This document shows, one piece after another, positions 46,561 to 60,600 of a DNA stretch of 64,000 nt (positions are counted from its first letter, which is position 1; every line of letters starts with the position of its first letter). Below the pieces are notes generated by a model. The model did no database searches and was not told the DNA's origin. It saw nothing but the letters and a program-made list of their open reading frames with translations. The stretch is from positions 3,918,533 through 3,982,532 of the forward strand of contig NC_133216.1 of NCBI RefSeq assembly GCF_040436345.1. Direction: 5' to 3'. This stretch comes from Pagrus major. Lineage: Eukaryota; Chordata; Actinopteri; Spariformes; Sparidae. A program made the translations under genes and the position numbers.

Positions 46561-49500
46561 CTGCAAGAAAAGGGGGATCACAGATGTCAGCTGATGTTTC
46601 TGTATGTCACACAAGTTATTTATAAAATAAAGTCACAGCTTTTTGGAGATGTAAATAAAAACACGGGAATGTCTCACCTCATCTTTTGCGTGAAACAAAA
46701 ACTCGCTGCCATCCTTCGTTCTGCAATAAGAGGAGAAGAATCAAGCTTACAAACAGGGCAATACAAAACACGTTTGGTGAATAACTTTAGAAAAGATGTG
46801 CTGGCTCACATACTGTTTACAATTCAAGGGATACTTCAGCATTTTACAATGGTATTTCCATAAAGTTGGAGGAATCACAAGAAACAGACTAGGAAAAGGA
46901 TGGGTCAAAACTGAAGTATTTGGGCTGGTGTGAAAGCAGTCAGTCGCACCCTGGTGCAGACCAAGACCTCCTGAACAGGAGAGTCTTGGTCTGTGGACTA
47001 CGACAACACCGACCCTATAGAGGGCATTTTTCGTGTTTCTAGCCACCACCATAGGGGAGGGTGAGACAAAGGGTTTTTCACTGGCTCCAATCTGCAACTT
47101 CACCACTAGATGCCACTAAAACCTACACACAGGTCCTTTAAGATTAGCTACTGTTGAGAGAGAGTGAAAACTCATGAGTCACTGGTGATCAAAGTTGGAC
47201 TAGACGTGTGATAAGTAAGAGGAGTAGGTAAGAACAGGTCATAAAAAGTGAAAACTAATGCTAAGTGGAAGGTTTTTGATCTAATAAATCACAAATGTGC
47301 CAAACAACTACGACAAAAGATCCTCACTTGAGCGTGAAGACGTTCTTCTTCTTCTTGTAGCCGTTGGTGACGTCGCAGTGGCAGTGGGACAGGTTGAGCA
47401 GCGGCTCATTGTTATAGGGCGTGGTGGTGTTCTTGGCGTCCTTGTAGAAACCCATCTCCCCTTTGTTCAGCACGCAGTACAGGTTGACCCAAGACCTGCT
47501 GTGGTGTGGGAAAGCGGGGAGGTGTGAGGGGGGAGGAAGAGTGGAGGAGGTGGGGAAGGTGGAGGGGAGGCGTATAGGGAAGGTGGTGGTTGGGGGGAGA
47601 TGGGAGGAGTCAGGAAGAGCTGCAGAGTCGCTGTTGCTAAGCTAACACCTCACTCACCTGACCAGAGCAGACAGGTAGGTAGGCGGGATGGACCGGCGCC
47701 AAGAAGGGAGGAGGAAACACACTGCTGAACAAACACAGACGGACGGACGTACAGACAGACGGACGTACGGAGGAGGTGGGGGATGGAGGGATGCGGAGGG
47801 AGGCTACGTACAGTTTGGGTGTCTGTGTGTGTGGGGCTTATATATGACTTACCTTGGAGGAGACGAGAGGAGCAGCCAGGAGCATCAAGGAAGAGAGAAG
47901 AAAAGAGGGAGAGTTTGGTTAAATGGCATTTTGGCAGCAGCACACATTAAAGTCATGGTCATGCTTCTTTTCCTTGTGTGAGCGTGTTTACATGCACACA
48001 GCATTCAAATTAATAGCTTACACCGAGGTGTAGGTATTATTCAGAGCAAGCTGTCTGTGCAGCTTCATATCCCGATTTCTAATACCTCTCTGAACTAAAA
48101 ATGGTGCATGTGATAAGGTGTCTACACTGCTAATATTAGCGCTACCAGTTACTATGGTTAAAATTTAGAAAGGATGAAGTGATCTCAATGGAAAATCAGG
48201 TGATTTGAGGGCGAGGATGTTAATGAAAAAAACAATATTAACAAGATTCAGTTTTCTGGGACAGTGTTTTTTTTTTAAAGACTCATACTTGCAGATGGAA
48301 ATGTCAGATATGTTCATATCATACTCTCTGAACCACATAGGCTAAGTCTAATGATGAAACCAAATGTTCTTGGCTTTAGTAACACTAGTTTGACTAAAAA
48401 AGACTGAACTTTCTACCTTTATCTTATGGCAGCCCAGGAACTAGACGGATCTGCTGAGCTCATGTTTTATTTGCTCTGGCAGCTTCATCTGGTCACATTC
48501 TGATAGACTGCAGGATTTGAGGCACACAGAACTAAAAGTTTGCTGGTTTGTAGTTCATCTGAGGGGTTGACCACACATACGTCTTTGCTATTGTTTGTGG
48601 CAACGACTTCGCTGGTCAAGGTTTACCAAAATTGAAATCCACGCAAGCTAAGACGCAAATTTGCTTTGCCACCAGATGCAAATGCAAATTTTATTTGCCA
48701 CTTTGCTCACATAGAATGAAAGTGAACAGGAGGTGAATATTCCCCACTGTTGATTTTGCGAATGCGTGCCCTCACGCTGTGCTATGTCACGCGTTTTGTT
48801 GCTCTGCTAGGGGCAGACTAATAGGAAATTACACACTTGGTGTAAATGGTGGAATGGTCTGAAAAAGCTAGTTAGTTGACCCAGAGTAAGTGTGCTTTAT
48901 TTTCCAGGCATTTAACAATCAGAGGTGCTGTCTAAAGGCCTGTTTACGCCGCAAAACGTAAGAGAAATGTGGTGAAATCTTTGGTTGTCAAAAGAAAAAT
49001 CACTTTCAAAATTTCTGTTATTGCACCATAAGCCTAATAGGAGCATTTGTTGTGCATTTGTTGAATTCAAACTAAATGATCAATCTTTTATCTTTATCAA
49101 AATAAAGTGTTCAGAGCATACCTTTCTTTACAGTAGTAGATATTATTCTATTTTAGAATATGGATAGAAAACCGTAGTAACATGTTTCAGCTTTTCAAAA
49201 GGCCGATAAAAGAAATCTTTAATAAGCAACTGAGCAATGACAGCTCTCGACCACAAGAACTTTACTGTAAAGCTACTGACTGACAAATTTTAATTCCACA
49301 ATATAATTTAGTTCATCAGGTAATATAAAGAGTAAACACCGTTCACATGCACCCTATCCTACTATAAAGAGCACTTGGTTATCCTGAATAATACCAGAAT
49401 ATTAATGTGCACATAAACAATCTCAGTGCCTTTTAATAGTAAGCTTTGTAACAGAGACAGGTTGAATCTCAATCCTTCCTCATAGACCAACTGTATCCTC

Positions 49501-49868
49501 TCTTTCTCAGTGTTGGAGAAAAAGGCCCGCCCCACAGATCTTCTCCACCAATCAGAGTTTAACATAAAGCTTAAAGAGAGCATACTGAGGAGCCAAACAA
49601 GGAGCTGTTTGGAGATTCACACTTGTGCAGATTTAAGCCATTCAGGATTATGCTTTACCTTGCCATGTACATAACAGGGCATGTACATACGAGACATTCA
49701 TCCATTGCCTTGAGTGCGCACGTGAGTGGGACTCATCCATAGCTGGAAGGGGATGAGCTTTTAGCTGTGCGTGGTCAACCCAGCCACTAGAGGGCAGTGC
49801 AGAGAGAGACTTTGCCTTTGGTGTCTCTCAGGAGGAAGCAGGGCGGTCATCTGTGGAAGCTAGGTAGT

Positions 49869-49900
<32 letters not shown>

Positions 49901-52900
49901 CAAGGCCATCAACAGCTCCATCTAACCTTCATTCATCAAGGCATTCATCAGCCAGCCAGCCAGTCTGCTGTTGCGCTTCATTCTGTGGGCTTGTGTTAGA
50001 TCAGGAGGCTTCGTAAGCGCCATGCATGATGTTTCCACATGCGGGAAGATTTCTACGGGTTGCTGCTTTAATTCATATGACTTCACATTCTGATCCTGAT
50101 GCTCAGAGATGACATACATCAAATATTCAGAAGCATCAGCCTGAGATGAGAGTAATGAAATGTGTCCTGGTGCCACTATCAATGGGATACGCTAATGTTT
50201 AGAGTTCTGCTTCTGTACTTTTATTTTATAGTGATTACTTTATTGTGGAGGAAACTACACAACCACAAGCTTAAAAGCTAGCAGTGCCACTTAATAAATT
50301 AGCAGTACCGCTGCAGTTAAAACTAGAATGGCACTTAGTAGAATGCATACCTCTGCCAAAGCCCAACAGTCCTCTCTAATTCAATCAAGACTAATTCAAT
50401 ATCAAACTCCATAGCCCTCAGCGGCTTAACCAGAATTTAAGCTCACCAAGATCTGTAACAACCGACAACTAGGACAACACAACAGTGCAGATGGGATCAT
50501 ATTCTTTGTGTTGCGGAAGAAAAAAACATTTAAATACAACAACAAATAAATAAATGTCACAATATTAAAGAAAGTGAGAAAAAAAATCCTGGATCCATCC
50601 CTTTATCCGGATCCACACCAAAAGTAACTGGGGTCTTATCTGGCTGAGACCCATCCTCCATCCACATTTTATGGAAATGCATTCAGTAGTTTTTATGTAC
50701 TCCTGCTAACAAACCAGCCAACCCACCAACAAACAGAGAAACGGACAAAACATAACTTACTTGGCAGAGGTAAAAAAAAATGATCATATTGAATTATATT
50801 AGAGACTGAAGACAATGCTGAGAGCATACAACAAACAACACAACAATTAGTGATATACTGCTTCTTCAATGCTAAACTTTTTCAGTGTGTTCAATGTCAA
50901 TAATGTGACTTAAATATTTCTGTCCATCACAGGAAACAAATTCATCAATGTTCAAATACTTGGGAAGCACATAGAGACTGACAAAATACCCCTTATCTAT
51001 AGTATACTTAAAGTGTACATTTCCTTTCTTTCATTTTTGAATGAATTTGTAAATATGCTGCTGCCAAACCAAATTCTGTTGCGTTGACAGTGAACATCTT
51101 TAATCTTTATCTAGTAAACAGAACAGGTAAAAATTTTAATTTAATTGCATCCCTTCAATCTAAAGATGTGTAAACCTTAATGTATGCATGGTTATAAAGA
51201 CATGCAGTACGTCTGCTGAGAAAATCTAGAGCTTAGTATTTCTTCTGACATGTTGACCTACACACTGGGGCAACCAATGAGGCATCATGTGTCATTTGCA
51301 CCGGTGACAGTCATGCACCATGTCACACGCAGTGTCAGCACAGTGTGTGAGCTTGTTAGCTTAGCATGCTAGAGTCATGCCCCTGTCATGATTCAGTAAA
51401 TAGAGGGGGCAGTGATGTCATGACAATCAGACAGCTGTCAAATAGTATTTGAAGAAACTTTTTAGCAGGTAGCAACAACAGTCGGGATGTGAAAGTCATG
51501 TCTGTATCATTTTTAGTGAAAAATAACTTATACTTGCCAACATGTGAGTTACTATGTTAAACTCCACCCACCTGCTACTCTGAGAAAGTTGAAACCTTCC
51601 TGGAGTACCAAATTAAACTGTAAGCATTACTTTCAAGTACTATTTGACGCCTCACATGTTCTAATTTGAATTCTTTAAGTCTGATACTCATGACACCAGT
51701 TTGCATCCTCCTTCTCTCTGATTACTATCATCTGCTAATCCAGATGTTACACTCATCATTATGACCCTGAACACCCACCTATTGGTGCTCTTCTTCAGGC
51801 TCTCGATGTCCAGCTTGCGAAAAAGGAAGCCCTCATGGTGTGCGGTGTGTGTCGGCGGCTGGGGCACTGCCGGGCTGCTCTGGGCTGGAGCAGACCTGGA
51901 TCGCCGCGTCGTTGCCTCTCCTGGCTCTTTGGGTCGAGGTCGGCGCCGTGGTTTGGGTCTGTCCCGAGCTCGAGGCCGTTCGGGACGGGAAGACTTTTCT
52001 GGTAACCCGTTAGGCAGGCGGGGCACCTCACCACGGGCCTGAGGGTGGAGAGAGGTGATGGAGTCAGTAAAACTTAAGCTCGTGGTTTCAAAATCTCTGT
52101 GAGTCTGTGATCTGGCCTTTTGTAATGTAACTGTTCTTAAGGTTTGAGGAGATGTTGGTCACTGTTCATTTTCTGAGATGGTCAAACGTCCAATATGTTT
52201 AAATTTGCAAACTAGAGAAATCGTCGCCAAGAAGTTAAGTGATTTTTACAGAAAAATGATTGTTGTATAGTGGTGTGGCTGGAAGGTTTTTTTTTTTTTT
52301 TTATTAAATATACAACACAAATAAATACTATGACTATTAGCAAACACTATATTTGGATGGAATGCAAAATAAACAAATGTCCAGACCTGTGCTGCTTCTC
52401 TTTCTTGCAGCTGCTCTACAATTTCTGCAAGGGTGGATCTCTTCTCTCTGTATAAAAAAATGCAATTTAGAGAATCACATAAGAGTTCACATCAAAAGTT
52501 TTAGATAAAAATATCAATCAATGCCCAACATTCATGATTTATAGTGCTCAGCAGAAATATACACTAAATTTCATCTCCAAAGTATCAAAAAATATCTCTT
52601 TAACTAAACATGTATTTATTTGCTGTATAACTTGCTGCTGTCTGGATATTAAAACGAGATGACAATCCGCTAGACAGATAGCAGATGTAGTGATTGTGAT
52701 TAGACAGACAACAGAACCTGAAAGGCAAGTTAGTACACTCAAAGTCTCACCCTCCTGCTGAGCGTCTGTCTGAGTGCTCCTTCCCAGTGTCATGCTCACT
52801 GGACTCCTGTCTCTCCAGCCGGTGTCGGTCCCTCTCTCTCCGCCGGCCCTCGTGGCTCCCGTGGCCCTCCTGCTCACTGGACGTTTGCCTCTCAAGCGTC

Positions 52901-55900
52901 CTTCTGTCCCGCCTCTCAGCGTGTTCCCTCCACACCTCCTGTGGCAGCTCGTCCCTGCGTGCCTGGATCAACTGCTCACTGGACAGCTGCCTTTCTATCC
53001 TGTGGTCCCTGTGGTGGGTGTGAGTCTGGACCTGCGGCTCCGCGTGGCCTAATGGGTCAGTCCTGGACCCCCGTGGCCCTCTGGTGGGCTCGCTGTGCAG
53101 GCGTTCCCTCGGCTCCTGGAGCACCACCTCAGCCATCACAGCCACCTCCGCTTTCTCTGTCCCTATCTCTCCCATCATAATCTCTCTCTCCCTCCCCCTT
53201 TCCCTCGCTTTCTCTAGCCGGCTGGCCACAAGCAGCGGTGTCACTGCGTCATCCAAGTGTTTGATTTTAGGTTGCCTTAGATACGGGGACGATTTCGCCT
53301 CCAGTGCCTTCGCTGCTTGTACTGGTTGGAGATGACTCATTGTCTTTACTGCTTGATCCTTCATTACACTGGTGCTCTCTCGTGCCTGGTTGGCTGAGAC
53401 CAACATGGCCGCTGTGGCAACTGAGGCAATCGAGGAAGGTGAGGGCACGCCTAGTCCAGCAGCCACACCCACTACACCACCATGACGTGCCTCCAGGGTG
53501 TGTCGGTAGCTGGAGCCATTCATCACCGGAGTGTAGTTAGCAACTGTTGAGCCCAGCCGGCGAGCCACAGACGAAGGAGAGGGTGTAGGCGTGGCAGGTG
53601 AAGGCGAGGGAGGAGAGCTGGCTTCGTTCTGTTCGTAAATGGTCTGTCTTGTTACGGGGGAGATTGGGAGTCGGGGCAGGACGATTTGATTGGGTGAGGC
53701 ATCTTGGGGGTCCAGGAAGACTTTACGACCCAGCAGAGGGGTCGGGGGTAGTTTACTTTGCTCTGCTCTCAACTTTTCTACCTGCAGAAATAAAAAACAA
53801 AACTTTACTGAATACTTTATGGAAACTGATTTTTCCTTAATGGAAATACTCAGCTTTAAACCAGTGATTATAGTATTTCAGAACTTACAACTTTGCCTTT
53901 TCAGCATTATAACTCTGTCCTATTCTGGCCAGGTTATGTAGGTATTTACACAATAATGATGATATTACCGTGGTAAGTCGTCGCAGTGAGCTGAATCGTT
54001 CCTCCCAAGTGGCGGCGGCTTTGCGGAAGGCTTCGTGTCGACGAATCAGCTGCTCCACCTCGTCCACACTCCCGCCCAGCTCCTTGCTGCTGATAAAAGG
54101 CTCCTGAGCAGTCAGCCATGCCTCCGCCACCACCGCCTCCTGGGCAAACTGGTGAACCTCCAACACTGAGCAGAAGAGAGGAGAAACAAGAACAAATGTT
54201 CATAAGCAAATAAGAAAATTCTATCAGTTCTTAAATTTGACACTCTTATCTTGAATATTACATATGCATTTATATTTTATGTGTATCTGTCTATATAATT
54301 GGTCTAATTTTTGGTCTGTGTATGTGCGTATATGCGTGTGTACTCACATTGTTGTAGGAATTCCCAGTGCTTGTCCCACTTCTCAGACAGCTCATGTTGC
54401 TTAGCAACCACCTTTTCCAGCTTCTCCTTGATCTGACAATCAAAATCAGCAACATCAGATATACAGCATCACAGGGGTCAGAGTCAAAATTAGTGCTAAA
54501 ATAACTCGCACTAACAATGTATAGAATATTGCCAGGCACTATAATTTTATATATTTAGTTGGGACCTAGTTTTTAGTCTTAGTTCAGTACTTGTTTTTAT
54601 TATTCTATTTTCCTCAGGCCGAGTCAAAACTTTTCCATGACTTTATAATACATTTCTTTGTGAAATTCAAGCATTCACAACAGGTCTTGCGTCATCCTGA
54701 TGAGTAGGCTTTTCATAAGGATGGGAAATATGTGATGCAAGTGAGTGGTCAGTAGTCAACATAAGGTTCAAGGTTCAAGGGTCTTTATTTGTCACAAACA
54801 CAGAGCAGAATACAATGTGCAGTGGACTTTTGGCCCACCAAAGATTAGCTTATAAGCATCTGGTCTCACCCGCGCCATCTTGAGTGAATGTAAGGAATTT
54901 TGTAAAGGACATGTAGTGCAAACAATAATTCATGTTGTTTGTAATAATTATCACTTCTCTCATCTCACCTCTTCAGCTGCTGGGTTTCTAGCAGCCAGCA
55001 GCGTTTTGCCCATCTCGATACACTCCAGGGTGCTCCGGCTTCGAGCCTCCACTTCGCTCTTCAGACTCTGGTGATAATTCATCAGCACCTCAACTGAAGA
55101 CACGTCCCTGCAGGAACCGCAGATTTTTTAACACAAATGGCTACCGTATTATACCACACCAACCCTAAATGGTGGTTCCTCACTGCATTTTTGAGGAAAT
55201 AAATTAGTCCATCTTAATATCAACTATAATGCTGCCGTACACATACGTGACAAAATTTGGACTGGTAAGTTACTCAGAGAGACCTATAATGAGATATTTT
55301 GTTGTCTTGCTCCTGGAGTGTAGATACCTGGGCTTCTCTCCAGTCCCTATCTGACAGATGATAGAGTCCATCCATATGATCTGATCTCGGACCATGCTGA
55401 AGAACCTTAGCTTGTCTGTCTCAGTGGTAATCTGTAATCGACACTCCTCGCAGGATGTCAGCAGCTCTTTCCAGCACTGCATCACTTCATGCTCGCGGCA
55501 CGCGATGGCTTCGGCCTTCTCGCCGGCGTACACGGTCCTCAGCTGGGCCGCGCTCTCCTGCAGCTGACGCACCTGGCAGAGTGGGGGAGCAGATTTTAGG
55601 AAAACAAAAGCTGAACAAGGAAGAAACAGAAGTTAAAAAATGGAAAGAGAAAGAGTTTGTTTTCCAGATGACGCACAAAACACAGCTGCTCTGACAGCTG
55701 GGTTTGGTCAGGGCCAAATGGTACGGGCTCTGTCACTGGAGTTGACACAGAGCAGCTGTGATTTTGCATCTTCTTCAGTAAAAAATGTACCACTATTTCT
55801 GCTCCCTAGGTGCATGACAGAGACTAGATAAAGCTACATTAAATGCAGAGTAAGAAGGTCATTTTGCCATGACTCACAAATAATTTTTTCAGTGTTTTTT

Positions 55901-57621
55901 ACCATAAATATATATTAAATTCAACTTATTTAAATATACAAATTCAAGGTCTGTCCGCAGCAAGAATGATAAATTCAACAATAACTATTTTGATAACAGT
56001 GTGAGCATCCACACTGATTAAATATCATTCTGTAAACACTATTGCCAGGCTGCATGCTCCAGCTGTGTCAGCAGCTTCAGACAATGGATATTGGATATAT
56101 GACTTATTATTGGTGTACGTTGGGGAAACAAACAAACCCTGAAAGTTTTGTTTTTACAAAATTCTTCAAAGGTGAGAAGAATTAGGAGAATCCACTTTAA
56201 TTTTACAAGCGGTGTGGTCAAATGCACACAGACAAATATTGGTCATACACAAGTCTACATCAATTATCCTAGCGATCGTCAATGAGGACATCATTAAAGA
56301 CTAAACAAACTATTTCTCTGGTAAGATGACATTTTTTATGTGTAATTTGCCACCTAATTAATCAGCTAACATAAAAGAGGACGGTTACAGTTAGAAACAA
56401 GTATTATACGCATTCCTGCAACATTATTTTGTAGAAAAACATCCCTAAAATAAAGCTAATGGATATATCGGTAAATTCAGATAGATTCTGATTTTCTCTC
56501 AGTGTTTCTTTCGTTCAACAAATCACTTTGAAAGTGATCTCAACGATATCTTTCGTCACGTAGTTGTGGTTTGGACTTGTCCACTTGAGTTAAAACGATT
56601 TTTAAACCACTATGTTTTGTTATTGTTATCTTTCTTGGTGTGGACAGTCTTTTAATCGTGTCAATTGGGCATTGTGGAGTACATGGAGAGACATGAAAAC
56701 AAAGTAATCGTTACTTCTATTTTACTGATTCATAATTATCACTGCCGACTCGTGTCTGTATGAATGTAAGGCCCAGGCTTAAGGTCTGTGGACCTTTACA
56801 GAGTGAATATCACTGAGGTTAGTTGTTGTGATTCTGCACTGCATGAAAATTGAGGTCAGTGAATTCTGAAGCAGGTAATTTTATATGCTGTCTGTTCATG
56901 TGCATGTTGCCGTACTTGTGTGACCAGCAGCTGTATGTCCTGTTCAAAGCTGTGCAGGAGTCTCTGCAGGGTGCTGGTGTTGGCAGTGCTGCCCTGCCGA
57001 GCCCGAACTTCCGGCAGCCTTCGATGTTTGTCCTCAATCTGGGCCAAAACCTAAAAACAAGGGACATAAAGCAGTGCAGAAGTATTTCATGTGTGAACAC
57101 AATATGAAATGTCTGTATTTTATGTAATGCCTCTTTGTGCAGGTAAAGAAGTAACCAAACTGTGAAACAATTTCTTTTGATTTTTAGGTTTAACTGCCAC
57201 TGAGCAAGTATACCCTCCTCTTACCTGATGTAAACAGTACATCACACACTATATATTATTCAAAGTACTTATTATTACGGATTCTTCTGCATGATTTTTC
57301 AGTGCGTAACTAGTACTGCAGATTTTCCGACACATACACAAAAACGCGCAATCTCAGTTTATGTTTCAGTACATTTTCGGTCCTTTTCAGATTTTATGGA
57401 TGTGAACTGAATTATTTAGTAAAGTTGACAGCAAAAGTTTTCTAACTTGCTGTCATTCTACATCAATGCGTTCAGCAACTTCTCCTGTCGCTCAGGATGT
57501 AAAATTTTGCCAGTAAGAGTTATAATTTCAAGACAAGCAGGAGTTTGGGAAGTATTTTCCTATGAAATTAAGTGAGCTAACACACAGTGACAGGCGCAAT
57601 GACAGTCAGACACGCACAAGA

Positions 57622-57694
<73 letters not shown>

Positions 57695-60600
57695 ATTTTC
57701 TGTAGCTTATTTCTTTACCAACAATTTTTAGTATATTTAAATTTTTTCTGCTCATTTATTCTTTCAAATATTTAATGTTCCCCACCTTTGCTTTTATTAA
57801 GTAAGTATATTGTAGTAAATGAGTACTACTAGGTACTACTAGGCGCAGTCTAACATCCATGGCTGGCAACTCATTGAGCGGTCTTTTTGTCAGCCATTTT
57901 GTCCCTCTCGTTCTACTTATATTTACTTACATCATCAGGCACAAGCAAAATTTCTTGAGAAATTTTCAAGTTGTACTCAGCAACAGTTTCTTTTAATATT
58001 GCATAGTATCATCATCTTAAACATTTGATAAAAATAATAATGCTTACATTAAAAATACTTTCTGCAGGGCAGAAACACTGAATATTTCCTTACTTTGAAT
58101 GATGACACTAAAACTTTACATTCATGAAGGCAATAAATGTGGGTGGAATCAGTCTAAATCAATCTCCTCATTTTAGAAGCATTTATACCAGGTCTTCTCA
58201 GCAGATCAGTCTGGTTCCTAATCTATAGTAAAGTGGTATAATTGCACCATTTAATATTAAACAATATAGTATAAAGCACTATCCATGTGTTGTGCCTCAG
58301 CTATGTTCCTCAGGTTTCTTACCTCTCTGCAGTCAGAGAAGAACTTGTGAAGCTGGTGTGAAGCAGCTAGCATCTGTGCCCGGGTCTCCATGAGCTCCAA
58401 CAGGTCGGCCCAGGCCTCATTCACCCCATCTTTCCATTCAGCAATGGTGGCGGCCTCTGAGTGGCCGTAGTCAATGAGCTCATCCACCATTTGGTTGACA
58501 GCCGTCACTCGCTCCTGCCCCACACTTCCCGTCTCTGATGCAAACTCTGTAAATTTCTCCTGTAGGACCTTAAGGCGTTGCAGGGTGGAGGAAATATAGC
58601 AACTGAAATGATTTACATGTTTCTTGATTTATATTGTTAGTAAATGAACATCCATCATTCTCCATATGCTTCCAGGCAAGTTACTCATTCACAGAGTGCA
58701 TAGAGGAAGACTTACTAGCTGCTGTAACCATTGTAACTTGATGTAACTAAAGATGTTGTCAACATGTGACTTTTGAAACATTTTTTCTCAAATCTATTAT
58801 TCATCTGCACACTCCATCTGTCGACACACTTACAGTGACATGCTCAAAGTCTTGACCCAGTTCAGGCGAGCTGGCGACCACCTCCTTCTGAGCGATCCAC
58901 TGCTCCAGCTCATCCACCTCCCTGTTGAGCTGGTAAAGCCAGTACTGCTGCTCCAGACGGCTCTTCCTCTCCTCCACCAGGTCCTTCAGAGACACGTACA
59001 GACGGTCGATCTGCGACTGACGCTTGCTGATCTGCTCGCTGTATAAAGAGAAGACACAGTGAGCAACGGGCACATAGGTATGATGAGTTAAAAGGATGTG
59101 AGCGATGATGCTTCTGAAATCACAACATACAATGTACACTCAGAAACCACTTTATACACCTTTCTTATACTGGGCAGGACACTCTACCCTGGCCCTACCA
59201 TCTGCATGTGGCAGCAGAAATCAAGATTCATCACAAGCAGGGATGTTGCTCTTCTGTATAGCACTCTTGTCACGCCTTATCCCACTTTCCTGTCAGCTTG
59301 AACCAGACTGGCCATTGTCCTCTGACCTCTCTTATTAACGTTTTCATCCATCATATTGCGCTAACATGATGTTTTCTGTTTTTGACCCATTCTCTGTAAA
59401 CTTTGAGACTGCTGTAGTGTAAACCAGGAGATCAGCAGGTTATGACATACTCGAACCATCCATTCTGGCACCAACATCATCCCACAGTCAAAGTCACATA
59501 GACCACACTCCCTCCCCATTCTGATGTTTGGTCTGAACAACAACTGAACGGCTTGACCACGTCTGAATACTTTTTAAGGGATGTCAAAATTGGCCAAAAA
59601 AAAAAAAAGTTTGATAATTCTTTCTAAAAACAAATCATACTGTAGGTTCGAACCATCCAATCAAATCAAACTGATTTGAAATTGATTTGATTTGATTCGA
59701 ACCATCCAATGTCTATATTTGCACATTATGTCCATTATCTCTCTCTGTCTCTTTTTGGCGACAGATAATCTCTGTTAGGTGCTGTGAGTGTATGTTTACA
59801 TGCTCACCAGTCCGGATGTCCCATCTCCAGCAGCTGTCGACATTGCTGTGACAGCAGGCCAATGGTCTCGGCGTAGTCCTCAATGGTCTGTTCCAGGACC
59901 AAGTGTTTCTTCAGCAGCTGCAGTGTGCTCGGCTCGTCCTGGTGGGAGGAGGAAACGACACACACAAGGAAGAGTTTCAGTTTAAAAATAATACACACAC
60001 AGCACGAATGCTCAATCCTGCCTCTACGTGTAAATCTACAGTAAGTAAAGAGGATTAGCATCCAACAAAATTAGATGAATATATGGGACAGAGGAAATTA
60101 TTCACAGATGATAACAGACTAACAGACAGTTTATTTTAAACAAATAAGAGCAATTCTTTAGTTGTTTTTTATAGAAATGCAGAGCAACTTTCAGACAACT
60201 GCACACATACCTTCCCCTTCTCCTCGTTCATCATGTGCAGCTCCTGCTCGCTCAGCCAGGCCTCCACCTCGGCCGTGTCAAAGTAGTACTGCTGGGCCTG
60301 GTACATGGCATCCAGGATGAGCTGCCTCCTCTCAGTCTCAGCCCAGAGCAGACCCCACAGCTGGGCCAGCTGGTCGTGGCCTGCCCTGACGCAGTTGGCC
60401 TCAGGACTGCGTATGGATGCGATGATCCCCGCCCTTTCCAGGACGTCGTCGATCCTGCTCCTGTGGCCCTGCAGCTCCCTCTGAAGTGTCTGCAGTAGAG
60501 GCATTAAATGTGAAGTGGAGGTGGACTTGTACTTTTATAAAGTGTAGGCATAAATTAGGACTTGTGGTTTCCACATCATATTTTGTGCTTTTGACTTTGC

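Larger units (their letters stand above)
47496..51778 (-). other. sptbn4 intron splitting the PH domain (4.3 kb)
   Basis: This is the largest complete intron of the gene. It interrupts the PH domain between N-R and S-W in phase 2. It contains a TG microsatellite (about 49875-49900) and a stretch at about 50585-50775 that resembles the 3' end of a fish non-LTR retrotransposon. No extra exon is supported. Confidence 0.65.
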
